A DNA stretch of 64,000 nt from Physcomitrium patens (Eukaryota > Streptophyta > Bryopsida > Funariales > Funariaceae). This document shows positions 42,852 through 54,599 of the stretch, in pieces (the stretch's first letter is position 1; every line of letters starts with the position of its first letter). The notes under the pieces are model-generated. The model was not told the DNA's origin. It ran no database searches and saw only the letters and a list, made by a program, of their open reading frames with translations. Both the position numbers and the translations under genes were made by a program. The DNA lies in NCBI RefSeq assembly GCF_000002425.4, contig NC_037255.1:7632063-7696062 (forward strand), read 5' to 3'.

Positions 42852-43274
42852 ATGGAAAACCAACAACTAGCAGATTTGATTGAAGAGCCTTTGTTTGCTG
42901 ACCTGTCGGATGAGATAATATAATTGTTACAACCTTTAAGATGACACAATTGAAATAAAGATCTTCAAGAATGACATGTTTTTTCTTGAATAGATGGTAG
43001 AATACAACGCATTTGATATCATGACCTTGGAAGAGACTCCTGATATTTGGTAATTTTATTAGAGGTAGGAACAATTCCTGATGGTATTCCAAATATTTTA
43101 TTTGAAGGAAGTTATAAAGGCCTCAACAACGATCAAATAATAGGATAGTCTTCATGCCCTAATATGTGATACTATCGATGGTTGAAAGGCCCAACCAACC
43201 ATCTTCGAAGAGAACAAAGATCTGATTATGTAGCGAATATAATTCATTACATCATAGACTTCCTCAACATATGA
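42852..43274 (+). pseudogene. Post-pol 140-codon frame of gypsy copy C
   Basis: The frame begins at ATG 42852, 94 bases after the pol stop, and runs exactly 140 codons to TGA 43272-43274. It starts MENQQ and contains NILFEGSYK, GPTNHLRREQRSDYVANI and a hydrophobic end. Internal stops include codons 24, 31, 34, 41, 46, 55 and 64, several at positions where another copy keeps a CGA or CAA codon. No known domain. Confidence 0.6.
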
Positions 43275-43315
43275 TGACTGCTCTTTGTAGACCTCATTCC
43301 TAGAAGAGGAGATAA

Positions 43316-45493
43316 TGTCACAAACATATACATGTAAATTAGTAATCACCTGTATAAATAGGTAGAAGTAAGTAGAAGTAGATAAAAGTAGGTTCATTTT
43401 ATAATATCTTTTATAAAAGATTCTTAGAAGCTTTATAGACGTTGCTTTGACTTTATAGATATCTATAATTGACTTTTTGGATTAAAATAGTGATCAACAA
43501 GTTAGCCATGTACCACATATATTGTTAGTTTGAAGACCAAGCTAATTTTGTAGCCGACATTTAGAAAAACTTACCTTGTAAGTTAAGGCATGTGTCTTAC
43601 AAAGTCAATACATATTGGATGTCCTATAGAACATTGCTACATAGTCCTTAGTTAGATAGTATATATAGACACAAGAGTAAAGCCCTCTTTACTTCTGTCA
43701 AGTCTTTTCTTGATTCTAGTCTAGTTTCAAGAGTCTCAAGTTTCCTTGTCTATTAGTAATAAGCTATTTTAATTTTTTTTTAATATATATACTTCCTTAT
43801 TTCTATTTTGTTATCCTTTCTTTGACACGATGTCATAATACATGAAATCTTGCTTGAGAATTCTCTGGACTCCTCTATATGGAAGATAGAATAGAAATTG
43901 CAACAACAAAATCCTAACTCTAATAGAATACTACTTAAACTCTTATTAGACTATAAAAATGCTAAGTAAACTTTAATCAAATTCAAAGAAATCTCAAAGG
44001 AATTATAAATAAATAATAAAAAATCTTAAATAAATATTAGAATGATCACAAATATATCTCAAATATATCTCAATTCAATCTTTATTTAATCCTAATTAAA
44101 ATCCTATTGGACTTCATTCAAACTTTAGGCCAAAAAATAACTAAATCTTAAATCCTAAATAAATCCTAATAAAATCCTAAATCCTAAATTAAATACTCGC
44201 CAAATCCTAAATCCTAAACCCAAAATCAAACCCTAAATCCTAAATCCAAAATCAAACCCTAAATCCTAAACCAAATCCTATCCAAATCCTAATCAAATCC
44301 TAAATACTAAATCAAATTCTAATCTTAAATCAAATCCTAACCAAATCCTAATCCTAAATCAAATCCTAACCAAATCCTAAATCCTAAACAAAATCTTAAT
44401 CTAATCTTAGTAATTTTTATAATAGATTTAAATCTCAATAACTAATAAATGAATTATTGATCTTAATTCAAAATTTTCACACTTTTTAAAAACTAAGTTG
44501 AAAATAAGCACAAAAAATTTGAAAAAGATCGAAATGACCAAATAGAAGAAAACCCTAAAAATGTGCTTGTATATTGGTCGACTTCCTTCTCCAACCTTGA
44601 TGTTAATCTTCTAGAGCCAATATCTCTCTTTTTCACTATTCGATTGATCTAAAAAAAATTTGTATACATAGAAAAATAAGTCTACTATCATCACCTATAA
44701 ATTTCACTCCAATCCAACTAGTAAATTATAAGAAATCTTAAAAATCCTCACTAGACCTAAAATTCTACTTTGTGAGACCTTGACCTACTTTACTTCAATA
44801 ACCCTCAATTCAATTGTTAGATCGAGCTAAAATTTAAAAAGCATATTAATCATAACTATGACCATTAATCCACAAAATTTCACTTATAGATCTTTTACAA
44901 AACTCTTGAAATCACTAAAAATGTCAATCCTATTTTATTTCACTAAATCCAAGTCATCCAAAAATAAACTTGACTTTGTAAAGTTCTTACAAAGTCATTA
45001 CGAATCCGAATCATCCAAAACTTATGCTTATATAAACTTTATCCAATCTACTATCAAATTCCACTTTTCAATCTGCACAAGAACTTTCGAGTTGTCCTTG
45101 AGACTCAATTTGCTGCCTCAAGGTCCAATTTCGATCCTGGTTCATAACTGGCCGTCTCTGAATATCAATATCTAACTTTTCTAAGTAAATTTTACTAGAA
45201 TTTATTCTTAACTTCCTTTTTAAGATGCTTATATCATTTATTTTTTCAATCTATTTTGTTTTGCCTTATTTATAGTCCTACAAAATAAGCAAAAGTCATT
45301 TTTGTAAAAAAGTAGTACTACTACTAAAAATTTTACTACCTTCTTATCTTTTATCCATATTTTTTTACTTTATCTTTTAACTTGGCTTTCTATAATAAGA
45401 TCCATATTATCATATTTTACTATATAGTCATGTTACAACACAACAACGGATTTTATTAGTTTATACATCATCTTTTAGTTCATGTCCTTGACA
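43316..45493 (+). repeat. 3' LTR of gypsy copy C, interrupted by repeat F3
   Basis: The LTR runs 43316 (TGTCACAAACATA) to 43830, then is broken by F3 and continues from 45446 to TTGACA at 45493. The two parts together correspond to the full 5' LTR at 36189-36747. Confidence 0.75.
43831..45445 (+). repeat. Repeat family F, copy F3, long form with telomere-like tract
   Basis: It starts TGTCATAATACATG, ends TTACAACACAACA, and is flanked by cacga on the left and acgga on the right. Between about 44100 and 44400 it contains a long run of imperfect units of the type AAATCCTA and AAACCCTA, reminiscent of the plant telomere heptamer CCCTAAA. The 105-codon plus frame at 44858-45175 has no domain. Confidence 0.75.
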
Positions 45494-45571
45494 TGTGCAT
45501 ATTAATACATAAGTATTTTTTAAAAATACTAACCATTTAATGTATGTATTTATATAAAAAAAATAGATAAA

Positions 45572-45613
<42 letters not shown>

Positions 45614-46218
45614 CAGAAAGAGAGAAAGAAAGAAGTTGAATCTTAAGAACTAAGTAGTTCCAATTAGTTTGTTATAGTTTTTAATATTAAATTCATATAA
45701 TTATTCTTTTTTTTATTTGGATTCCATAAGAGATCAAGAATTTGAAACACTAAATAATCAAGATCATTTTTACTTTTTTCCATAAGCCACATATTTTTTT
45801 ATTTTATTTAAAAAAAGAAATGGTGAATAAAACAACTGTAATAGGATTTATCAAGACTTCATAAATTATAGAGGTACTTGCTAATATATTATAATTATTT
45901 ATAATATAAAAAAATTAACTAAAATATATAATATATTTATAAGTATTGATATGTATTAAAATGGTTAATAGATTAATTTAAAGAGAGTTGATGTAAGAAA
46001 ATTTATTTTAATGATTACCTATTTTTATTTTATTATTTAAAATATATAGAATTTAGATATTTAATAAATTTTTTTAAAAAAATATTGGAACTCAAAGATG
46101 AAGATTCAAACCTTTTAAAAGCTTATTTAGAGAGATGAAAGCAAGATATGGATAAATGAAGGTAAGAAATGAGGATCTTCATTCCTATTTGTCAAAAGCC
46201 ATGCGTAATAGGCTTTCA
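45494..46218. other. AT-rich spacer with (GA)n microsatellite
   Basis: A (GA)n run lies at about 45577-45612. Nothing else is recognised between the end of copy C and the start of copy D. The last five bases, tttca (46214-46218), may be the target duplication of copy D. Confidence 0.6.
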
Positions 46219-46225
46219 TGTCATA

Positions 46226-46272
<47 letters not shown>

Positions 46273-46783
46273 CCTAATAATTATATAGATAATAAGAATA
46301 GATAGAAGTAAGTCAAAATAAATAAATATGATAATATCTTATAAATAGCTTCATAGACGCTACTTTGTCCTTATACATGTCTATAGGTGATTGGTAGGTT
46401 GAAAACTTGGCCAACAAAGAAACAACATGTCGACATGTTGACCACTTGTAGTACAAGTTGGACATATGGCAAACACCTAGGAAACTTGCCCTGTAAATTA
46501 GACATATGTCTTGCAAGTTGGACACATATTAGAGGTTCTATAGCATGTCACCACATAGTTTTTAATTAAGTAGTATATATAGAGGCAAGAGTGAGGCGTT
46601 CTTCACTCTTGTCAACTCTTTTTTTGCTTTTACTTTAGACTCAAGAGTCTTATGTTTTCTACTCTTTGGCAATAGTCATTCTAGTTCTTCATTGACTATA
46701 CATACTTTCTAATATTTTGTCACTTTTTTTTTGACATAGATTCTATAAATTTGTGTATCTTCTTTCAGTTTGTATCTTTGTCA
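46219..46783 (+). repeat. 5' LTR of gypsy copy D
   Basis: It starts TGTCATAGACATA and ends TTTGTCA (TTGACA type). It contains an (AT)n microsatellite at about 46229-46268 that is absent from the 3' LTR, explaining part of the length difference (565 versus 544 bases). A TATA-like agtatatatagagg lies at about 46571-46584. Confidence 0.8.
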
Positions 46784-46937
46784 AATTGACAAGAATACAC
46801 ATACAATATCAGAGCTTTGTCCTTTCTTGATTAAGAGTAGATTAACTCTTTCTCTTGATAAGACATAAGCATATTAGAAATTGCGGATTATCCTCTTCTA
46901 AACTGATATTTTTTTTAGATTTTTTTTTTCTTGATTC

Positions 46938-49900
46938 TTGAATATTATATTCTGTGAGAATAGACACCTTTCTTTTTATTGTGCTAGCATAGCAGAGCTT
47001 GCTGAAATGAAGAATGCAATGGCTCAAATGCAAGAGGAAATGAGAGAGCTAATACTTGCAATGCATCAATTCAATCTACCACCACAAGAACCAATAAGAT
47101 TATTAGACAATGAAGATATAGAGATGATTGGAATTGCTTCAATATCTACACTAAGCTATACTACTGCTCCTACAACAAAACATCATTCAAATTTCAAAGA
47201 ACCAAAAATTGGATTGCTTGAAAAGTTTGATGGCATAAGATCTAAATTTTGAAGATTCATTAATTAGATATAATTGGTGATTGAATTACAATCTCAAAGT
47301 TATCCAACTCAAGGATCACAAGTTAAGTTTATTAGAACATTACTTTTAGATTTTGCTTTATCATGGTTTTCATCATTTCTTAAATGACGTGATCCAATAT
47401 CAGATAATTTGAAAGCATTCTTAGCAGAGTTTCAATCTATGTATGAGAAACATGATGCAATCTATATTACAACCAACAAGATTCATATCTTATGATAAGA
47501 TAATTGATCAGTGACATTATACGCTTCACAATTTTGACAATTAGCAATAGATATCAAGTGATATGATACAGCACTCATCAGTCAATTCCTCTACGGATTA
47601 CAATATGAAGTAAAAAAATTAATACTTACTTTACTTGATCCTCAGACATTGAGTCAAGAAATTGACTTTGCTATGAAATATGATAATTAGCTTTGTAAGT
47701 TTTGATTTGAGAATTGCACAATGAAACCTAAACATTATTACAATTCAATGATGATACCGACGACTTCTCAATCTAAACATTTGGAAGTAGAAGATATACA
47801 AATTGATGCAATATATTTAAAACCTCTTATCAAATAAGAAAAGACTTGTCATTGTTAAAAAGGACTATGTTTATATTGTAGAGAAGCTAAGCACACTACT
47901 CAATATTATCTAAAGAAACAACGCAACAACAAAATGACGAGTATTTTTGTTAAAGATGAAGACATGTTAGAAAATAAATTTGTCCAACTATAATAGGAAT
48001 TGTGCAGCTGGAATCTTGGATAATTCTTAATGAAGGTCTTTTTTCTCTTCAAAACCCTCTCATTGTTTTATGATAGATATACGTTTAGAATCTAATAATT
48101 ACAAAGTCTTTTCCTTAATAGATTTAAGAGCCTCAACTTGTTATTTAGATGAAGAATTTGTTAAAAGTCATAATATATAGTTAGTATCAAAAACTAAACT
48201 ACTATACATAGAAGTCATAGACAGTCATCTGTTATCTTTTAGAGATGTTATTCATGAAACACTTCTTATAGATGTAGTAATAAATGGTTATAATAATTAA
48301 ATAATTTTTAATATAATTAGATCTTCCTCTAATCCAGTCATTTTAGGTTTATTGTGGCTAAAAAAGTATAATCCTATGATAGATTGAATTTCTTGTAAAC
48401 TTGACTTTTCTTCAAAGATCATTAAGAAATTTTTCTAATGTAGTAGAAAGCCATGAGTCTAATATAGCCAAATTTATATTTATAGGTACAAAAGTTTTTT
48501 TACATGCTCTAAAAGAAGGATTTTATTTTGTTATTTATGCCACATCCATTTTAAATGATGGAAAGATTTCAAGTAAAATTCAATCAAGATTTTCAAGATG
48601 TTTTTGAGAAAAAGAATGTAGATATTTTTTCGGAGCATCATTCATATGATTGTTCAATTGATCTTAAAGAAAGAACTCAGTCGCAATTTGGTCCATTTAG
48701 TCCAATCTATAGTTTATCATAAAATGAATTGACTAAACTTAAGAAGTATATTAATAAAAACTTGGCCAAGGATTTCATATGCTATTCAAAATCTCCTACA
48801 CGAGCTCCTTTTTTATTTTTGAAGAAAAAATATGGAGCATTGTAAATATGTGTAGGTTATTGAGGACTCAACAAGATTGCCATCAAGAATATATATCCTC
48901 TGCCTTTGATATCTAGACTTCTTGATCAATTAAATCAAGCTAAGATCTATATAAAAATAGATCTATAAGGAGCATATAATCTGGTCCGCATTAAAAAAGG
49001 AGATGAATGGAAGACAATATTTTGAACAAGGTATGGACACTTTGAATATAATGTCTTACCTTTTGGACTCACAAATGTACCAATTGCTTTTCAGCATCTT
49101 ATGAATGATGTTCTTTGTGAGTTTCTACAAGATTTTGTTATCTATTACTTAGATGATATTTTAATCTACTCTAAAAATGCAAAAGAACATGAAGTTCATA
49201 TTTTTCGTGTGTTACAAAAACTTAGAGATAAAAGATTTTATGTCAAGATAAAAAAGTGTATATTTCACACTACTCAAATTGACTTTCTAGGATACATCAT
49301 TTCAAACAATGGTCTAATGATAGATCCTAAAAAAATTCACACAATCATAGACTAGAAGATTGTAAAAACAATAAGAGATGTACAATATTTTTTGAGATTT
49401 GGCAATTACTGTCGGATCTTCATCAATTATTTTTTTCAAGTTGAAGCACCACTTACTTACTCAACTTGTAAAGACAAGCTCAAGTAGAATAAAGAAGCAG
49501 AAGCATCATTTGAAGCTTTAAAAAAAGTTTTTATTTCTATACCAATTGTACATCGCGTTGACTTCTCCAAAGCATTTTTCATTGAGACAAATGCATCTAA
49601 CTTTGCTTTGAGTATAGTCTTGTCACAAATAAGAGTAGATGACAAACTTCATTTTGTATCTTTTCATTCAAGAAAATTTTTAGTAGCCAAGATTAATTAT
49701 GAGTTTCACAACAAGAAACTTCTTACAATCGTGGATTCTTTTCAAGAATGGCCTCATTATTTAGAAGGTACTCAAATCTAACCATCGTATATATAGATCA
49801 TAAAAACCACGAGTATTTCATGTCAACATGTATTTTGAATTATCGCCAAGCTCATTGGAGCATATTTTTATCAAGATTCGAATTCAATATCACTTACTGG

Positions 49901-51490
49901 CTACGAAAATAATACGATTTGTCTGATGCCCTTTCTAGACATTCTTATCTTATACCAAAAGAAGAAGAAGCAGCTTTTGACCAACAAAAGATAATTTTAT
50001 TGAAGCCAGAATAATTTCATCTCCAAGCAATGAAATCAACATTGATTGTCGATTTGACTTTTCTCAAGAACATCCAAGAAAGTATGTTATTAGACCTTCT
50101 TATTCATGATATTCAAAACAATTCTTCTAAGTCTCAAGATACTTCAAAGTCTAAATTTAAAGAGAACCTATTCTATTTTGAAGGATGCTTATATGTTCTA
50201 GAAAGAGAAGTACAATTACATGCTTTTGAAGTTCATCACAATTTCCTTGAAGTAGGACATTTTGGATAAAATAAGACTTTAAAGCTTATATCTAAAAAAT
50301 TTTAGTAGCCTCAAATGTGAAAGATTGTTAAAAAATTTGTGTAGACATGTAATATTTGTTTAAGATCAAAAACTCCTCATCATCAACTTTATAGATTCTT
50401 CCAACCATTATCTACACCAGAATAACCATGGTCTTCTATCTCTATGGATTTTATTATGGATCTTCCAATTTCAAGTTCATATGATTTCATATTTGTGATT
50501 GTAGATCGTTTCACCAAGATGGCACATTTTATATCATATATAAAATCTATCACATGTGAAAGAATATTTAAACTCTTTTTTCACAATATCTATCGCTATC
50601 ATGGATTACTAAGGGATATTATATCAGATAGAATAACACAATTTTTTTAGAGATTTTCAAGAATTCTTTTTAAGATATTGAAGGTAGATATAAAAATATC
50701 TTTGAATTTATATCGTCAAATTGATGGACAAAGAAAATGGATAAATCAAGTTTTAGAGTAATATTTGAGGTGTACCATCAATTATTAATAAGTTGATTGG
50801 ATAATTCTTTTGTTATTGCCAAAGTTTGCTTACAATAGTTTAGTACATTCTTCTATTGAATAAACACCTTTCTTTGCCAATTACACTTATATTCTATGAT
50901 TTGATACTTTTGACTTTTCAAAAGTTGATAATCTTTCGACAAAAGATGTGGCAAATCGATTGTCAGAGCTACATGCAACCATGAAGGTAAAAATAAAAGA
51001 AGCTCAAGAATGACAAAAAGCCAATGCAGATGTCTATTGCAAAGAACAATCTCAATTCCATGTGGAGGATAAGATATGGTTACTTTGTCATAATATTAAA
51101 ACTATTCATCCTTGTAATAAGCTGGATTATTATAGGCTTAGACCATTTCTTATTTGTAAATAAATCAATCTAGTTGCTTATTGATTACATCTATCACAGT
51201 TTATAAAAATCCATCTTGTATTCCATATATCTTTATTTGAGCCATAGAAGACAATAGATATACAAGGAAGGAGACAAATGCCACCACCTCTTATAGAAGT
51301 AGACAATAATGAAGAATTTGAGGTAAAAGAAGTCTTAGATTCAAGGCGACATCAAAATAAGTTAGAATATGTGATACATTGGCATGGATATGACATTAGT
51401 GAACGTACATAGGAGCCATTTAGGAATCTAGCAAATGCATCAGTCAAAGTTAAAGCTTTTCATCAACGACATCCATCAAAATCAAGATGA
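46938..51490 (+). pseudogene. Decayed gag-pol of gypsy copy D
   Basis: Gag begins in the open frame at 46938-47252 (EMKNAMAQMQEEMRELI), and protease lies at about 47980-48390 with the active-site DSG replaced (LIDLRAS). Reverse transcriptase is about 48640-49380 with an intact YLDDILIYS box (about 49147-49173), in an open frame 49101-49355. RNase H is about 49480-49910 and the integrase zinc region about 50020-50330. The integrase core, about 50420-50900, opens with MDFIMDLP at 50444 and keeps DRFTKMAHF and IISDR. The chromodomain is about 51310-51490 with LEYVIHWHGYDIS. Multiple stops, mostly TAG/TGA/TAA at Gln, Arg or Trp positions, make it inactive. Confidence 0.83.
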
Positions 51491-51589
51491 AGAGTGAAAA
51501 AAATTCTTTGCTATAAAGCAAAGCAAGCCCAATAGAGATTTCATTCTATCTTGTATCATTTTTTCTTTCGATTTTTTAGTACTTAAAAG

Positions 51590-52012
51590 ATGGAGAACCA
51601 ACAACCAATAGATTCAATTCAAGAGTTATCATTTGCTGAGCTATCAAATGAGACATTGTGACTATCACAATCTTCAAGATGGTAAAATTGAGATGAAGAT
51701 CCTCAAGAATGGCATATTCTTCTTCAAATGGATGGTAAGATACAACAAGTTTGGTACCACAACCTTGGAAGGAACTTCTGATGTTTAGTGATATTTTTGG
51801 AAGTAGAAACCATTCTTGATGGTATTACTAATATTTTGTTTGAAGGAAGTTATGAAAGTTTTAATAATGATCAAGTATCATGGTAGTCTTCTCATCCTAG
51901 TATGGAACATTATTGATGGTTGAAGGGACCTATCAACTACCTTCAAAGGGAATAAAGATTAGAGTACATAGCAAATATAGTTTGGGACATCTTGGACTTT
52001 ATCAACATGTAA
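51590..52012 (+). pseudogene. Post-pol 140-codon frame of gypsy copy D
   Basis: ATG 51590 lies 100 bases after the pol stop; the frame runs exactly 140 codons to TAA 52010-52012, ending 28 bases before the purine tract. Recognisable blocks are MENQQPIDS, DEDPQEWHI (35-43), WYHNLGRN (55-62), NILFEGSYE (81-89) and GPINYLQRE (113-121). It has no zinc finger, signal peptide or membrane segment. Length, start and end agree with B, C and E. The product and role are unknown. Confidence 0.62.
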
Positions 52013-52055
52013 TCACTACTCCTCATAGAACTCATTCCTAGAAGAGGGGGAGTAA

Positions 52056-52599
52056 TGTCACGGACATACATATTTATCTTAATAATTATCTAGATAGTAA
52101 GAATAGGTAGAAGTAAGTCAAAGTAAATAAATATGATAATATCTTATAGAAAATTTTCTAGAAGCTTCATAGATACTACTTTGCCCTTATACATATCTAT
52201 AGATGATTGGTAGGTTGAAAACTTGGCCAACAAAAATGCCACATATCGACATGTTGACCACTTGTAGTACAAGTTGAACATACGGTATATACCTAGGAAA
52301 CTTGCCTTCTAAATTAGACATGTGTCTTGCAAGTTGGATGCATATTAGAGATTTTATAGCATAACACGACATAGTTCTTAATTAAATAGTATATATAGAG
52401 GCAAGAGTGAGACCTTCTTCACTCTTGTCAACTCCTTTCTTGTTTTTACTCTAATTTCAAGAGTCTTATGTTTTCTAGTCTTTGAAAATAGTTATTCTAG
52501 TTCTTCCTTGAATATACATACTTTCTTCTATTTTGTCGCTTTTTTTTTGGCACAAATTCTATGAGTTTATGTATTTTCTTCCAATTTTTGTCCTTGATA
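52056..52599 (+). repeat. 3' LTR of gypsy copy D
   Basis: It starts TGTCACGGACATA directly after the purine tract and ends CTTGATA (TTGACA with C to T). It aligns with 46219-46783 apart from the (AT)n expansion and scattered transitions. Confidence 0.83.
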
Positions 52600-54527
52600 T
52601 TTTAGAAGGTTGTTTATAACCATAATAAGGAATTCAATGACTTCAAAATGAGTATTTAAGAATTAGAAGAAAAAGCCATAAGATTTTGAATTTGGATTAT
52701 AATTTGTATGAAAAATTTAGAAGATTTGGAATTAGGGTGATGAAGTTATAGCCATTTGAAGTTAAGGTGTTTTTTTAAGACATATTGTTGCTCTTTTAAA
52801 GATACAAGGAATTGTATGATAGCTTTTAGAAATCAAGAGCTGCGATCGCAAGAGTGATATTAAGACCTATTAAAGAATTGCTGCATTTTAAATTTGTATA
52901 AAGGAGTTATAGAGCATTGAAGACAATACATTTAATTTAAAGGTAGTAAGTAAGTCATTTTATTGATAGTAATGGTTTGAGCCATATCTTGAGTTTTCAT
53001 AAGAACTTTTGCTTCAAAATTTTTAAAGATGTGGATTATTATGTTAATTAGTTATATATCAAAATTTTATAATATTTAAATACTTAATTTATAAGATATG
53101 AAGAAAATTCCATGCATATATATGTAAGCAAGGACTTGAAGCTGTTATTAGGATTTTTGTAATATCTCAAGATTTGTAACAAATTTGTAATCAAAATTTG
53201 TTGTAGTAATTATTTCAAGTACATGAGTACTTCATGTAAAATTTTAATTTGTTTAGAGAGTCCAATCATGAAATATGAGTTGTTGAAGTTTAGAAAAAAA
53301 TTACGTTAAGGATATATAAGGTTTTCATGTATTTTTATCACATTTTGGATGAGCTTTGGTACTTAGGCTTATACATTGATGTAATTGCTCCTATAGGGAT
53401 AAGTTTATATATAAATTTGATATTTTTTTATCTTGAGACTTAATTAAATAATTAATGATAGTCAAAATTCCAATATTTTTTTAAGGAAAATTCTTTCTAT
53501 CCTAACAATACTATAGAAGGCTTGTTTGATAAGAGCCTTATGTGAACAAAAACCTCCATATTGCACATTTTCAATTCATTTAACTCTACATATCATTGAT
53601 GCATTATTTATCTCATATGCAATTTATATAATTTAGCTTGCCTAAAATAAGGAGATTTTTAGAAAGAACTTGAAAGAATCTAGAAAATCTATGGAGCATT
53701 TTTGTAATTGAAAGAAAAGGTGTCATGGTTTTGTAGAATGTTAGATCTATTGCCAAGCTTATATAAACTTGGATCTTGATGCAATATGTAAAATTTATTG
53801 TATGAACTTTAAAAAAGAAGAAGGTACAACTGAAAATTAGTAGTTGGTGCTTAGAATTCACTCGAACCATTGGATAAGTGAGTGATTTATGCTCATTTAT
53901 TTTATGATTCACGTCCTTTTTGCTACCACAATGTACTTTATTTTAAGCACAATTTCTGAGCAAAGCAAAATTTATATTTTACTAATAATTAATATATTGA
54001 CATATGTGTAAAAAAATTAAATCAAGGATATAGATGTATAATTAGATTTGAAAATATCTTAATCCTAAAATTATTCTTAAAATTACTTTTAAATCTTAAA
54101 TTATTTAATTTAAATTAAAAAATGAACTAATAAATTTTACATCCTTTATAAGGTATAATTTAGAAATGATTTTATAAAAAAAATAATAAAATATTTGATG
54201 TAATAATAAATTTAAATAAAAAGAAAAAATTTTAAAAAAGAAAGAAAACTTTGATATAAAATAAAATCAAAACAAGAAAGGAAGACTTAGTATAAAAAGA
54301 GTTTAAAAAAAAGTTAGTATAAGTAGGATTAGAAAGCTTCAAAACTTAAAATATTACTATTTATAATATCTTTAAATAAGATCTTTGAAACATTATAAAT
54401 TCTAGATAAACAAATGATTTTATAGAAATTTTAGAAGTAGATCAGGATTTTGATAGCAAAAGAAAAGGTACTATCACATCTTAATCCGCTATTCAATCTA
54501 ACATGGTAGATAGTGAGTAACTTAGGT
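52600..54527. other. AT-rich intergenic DNA, no gene seen
   Basis: There are no recognisable domains. Phrases such as gatgaagttatagccattt (about 52739-52757) recall the style of repeat F on the opposite strand, but I could not align the ends, so I leave it unassigned. Confidence 0.45.
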
Positions 54528-54599
54528 GTTAATGTCACCTTTGACATTATGAGTGCTTTAATACCCAGAGCAAGATAGAGGACATTTAGTGCCATAGAT

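Larger units (their letters stand above)
36189..45493 (+). mobile_element. Ty3/gypsy chromovirus copy C, full length with two nested insertions
   Basis: The 5' LTR is 36189-36747, followed by gag, protease, reverse transcriptase, RNase H, integrase, chromodomain, the post-pol frame, a purine tract (about 43299-43311) and the 3' LTR starting at 43316. Repeat F4 (40336-41657) splits the integrase, and repeat F3 (43831-45445) splits the 3' LTR, which resumes and ends at about 45493. Without them the element is about 6.4 kb, like B. The flanks ctatc and tgtgc do not match. Confidence 0.85.
46219..52599 (+). mobile_element. Ty3/gypsy chromovirus copy D, full length
   Basis: This is a complete element on the plus strand: 5' LTR 46219-46783, a leader with TATCAGAGC at 46807-46815, gag, protease, reverse transcriptase, RNase H, integrase, chromodomain, the post-pol frame, the purine tract AGAAGAGGGGGAG (about 52040-52052) and the 3' LTR 52056-52599. 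The flanks are tttca (46214-46218) and tttta (52600-52604), a plausible 5-base target duplication with one C to T change. It is more diverged from B and C than those are from each other. Confidence 0.88.

Noticed and set aside
44100-44400. Tandem AAATCCTA units considered as CRISPR array or true telomere
   Set aside because: The units are imperfect, without unique spacers, and lie inside a dispersed repeat in a eukaryotic genome; they are neither a CRISPR array nor a chromosome end.
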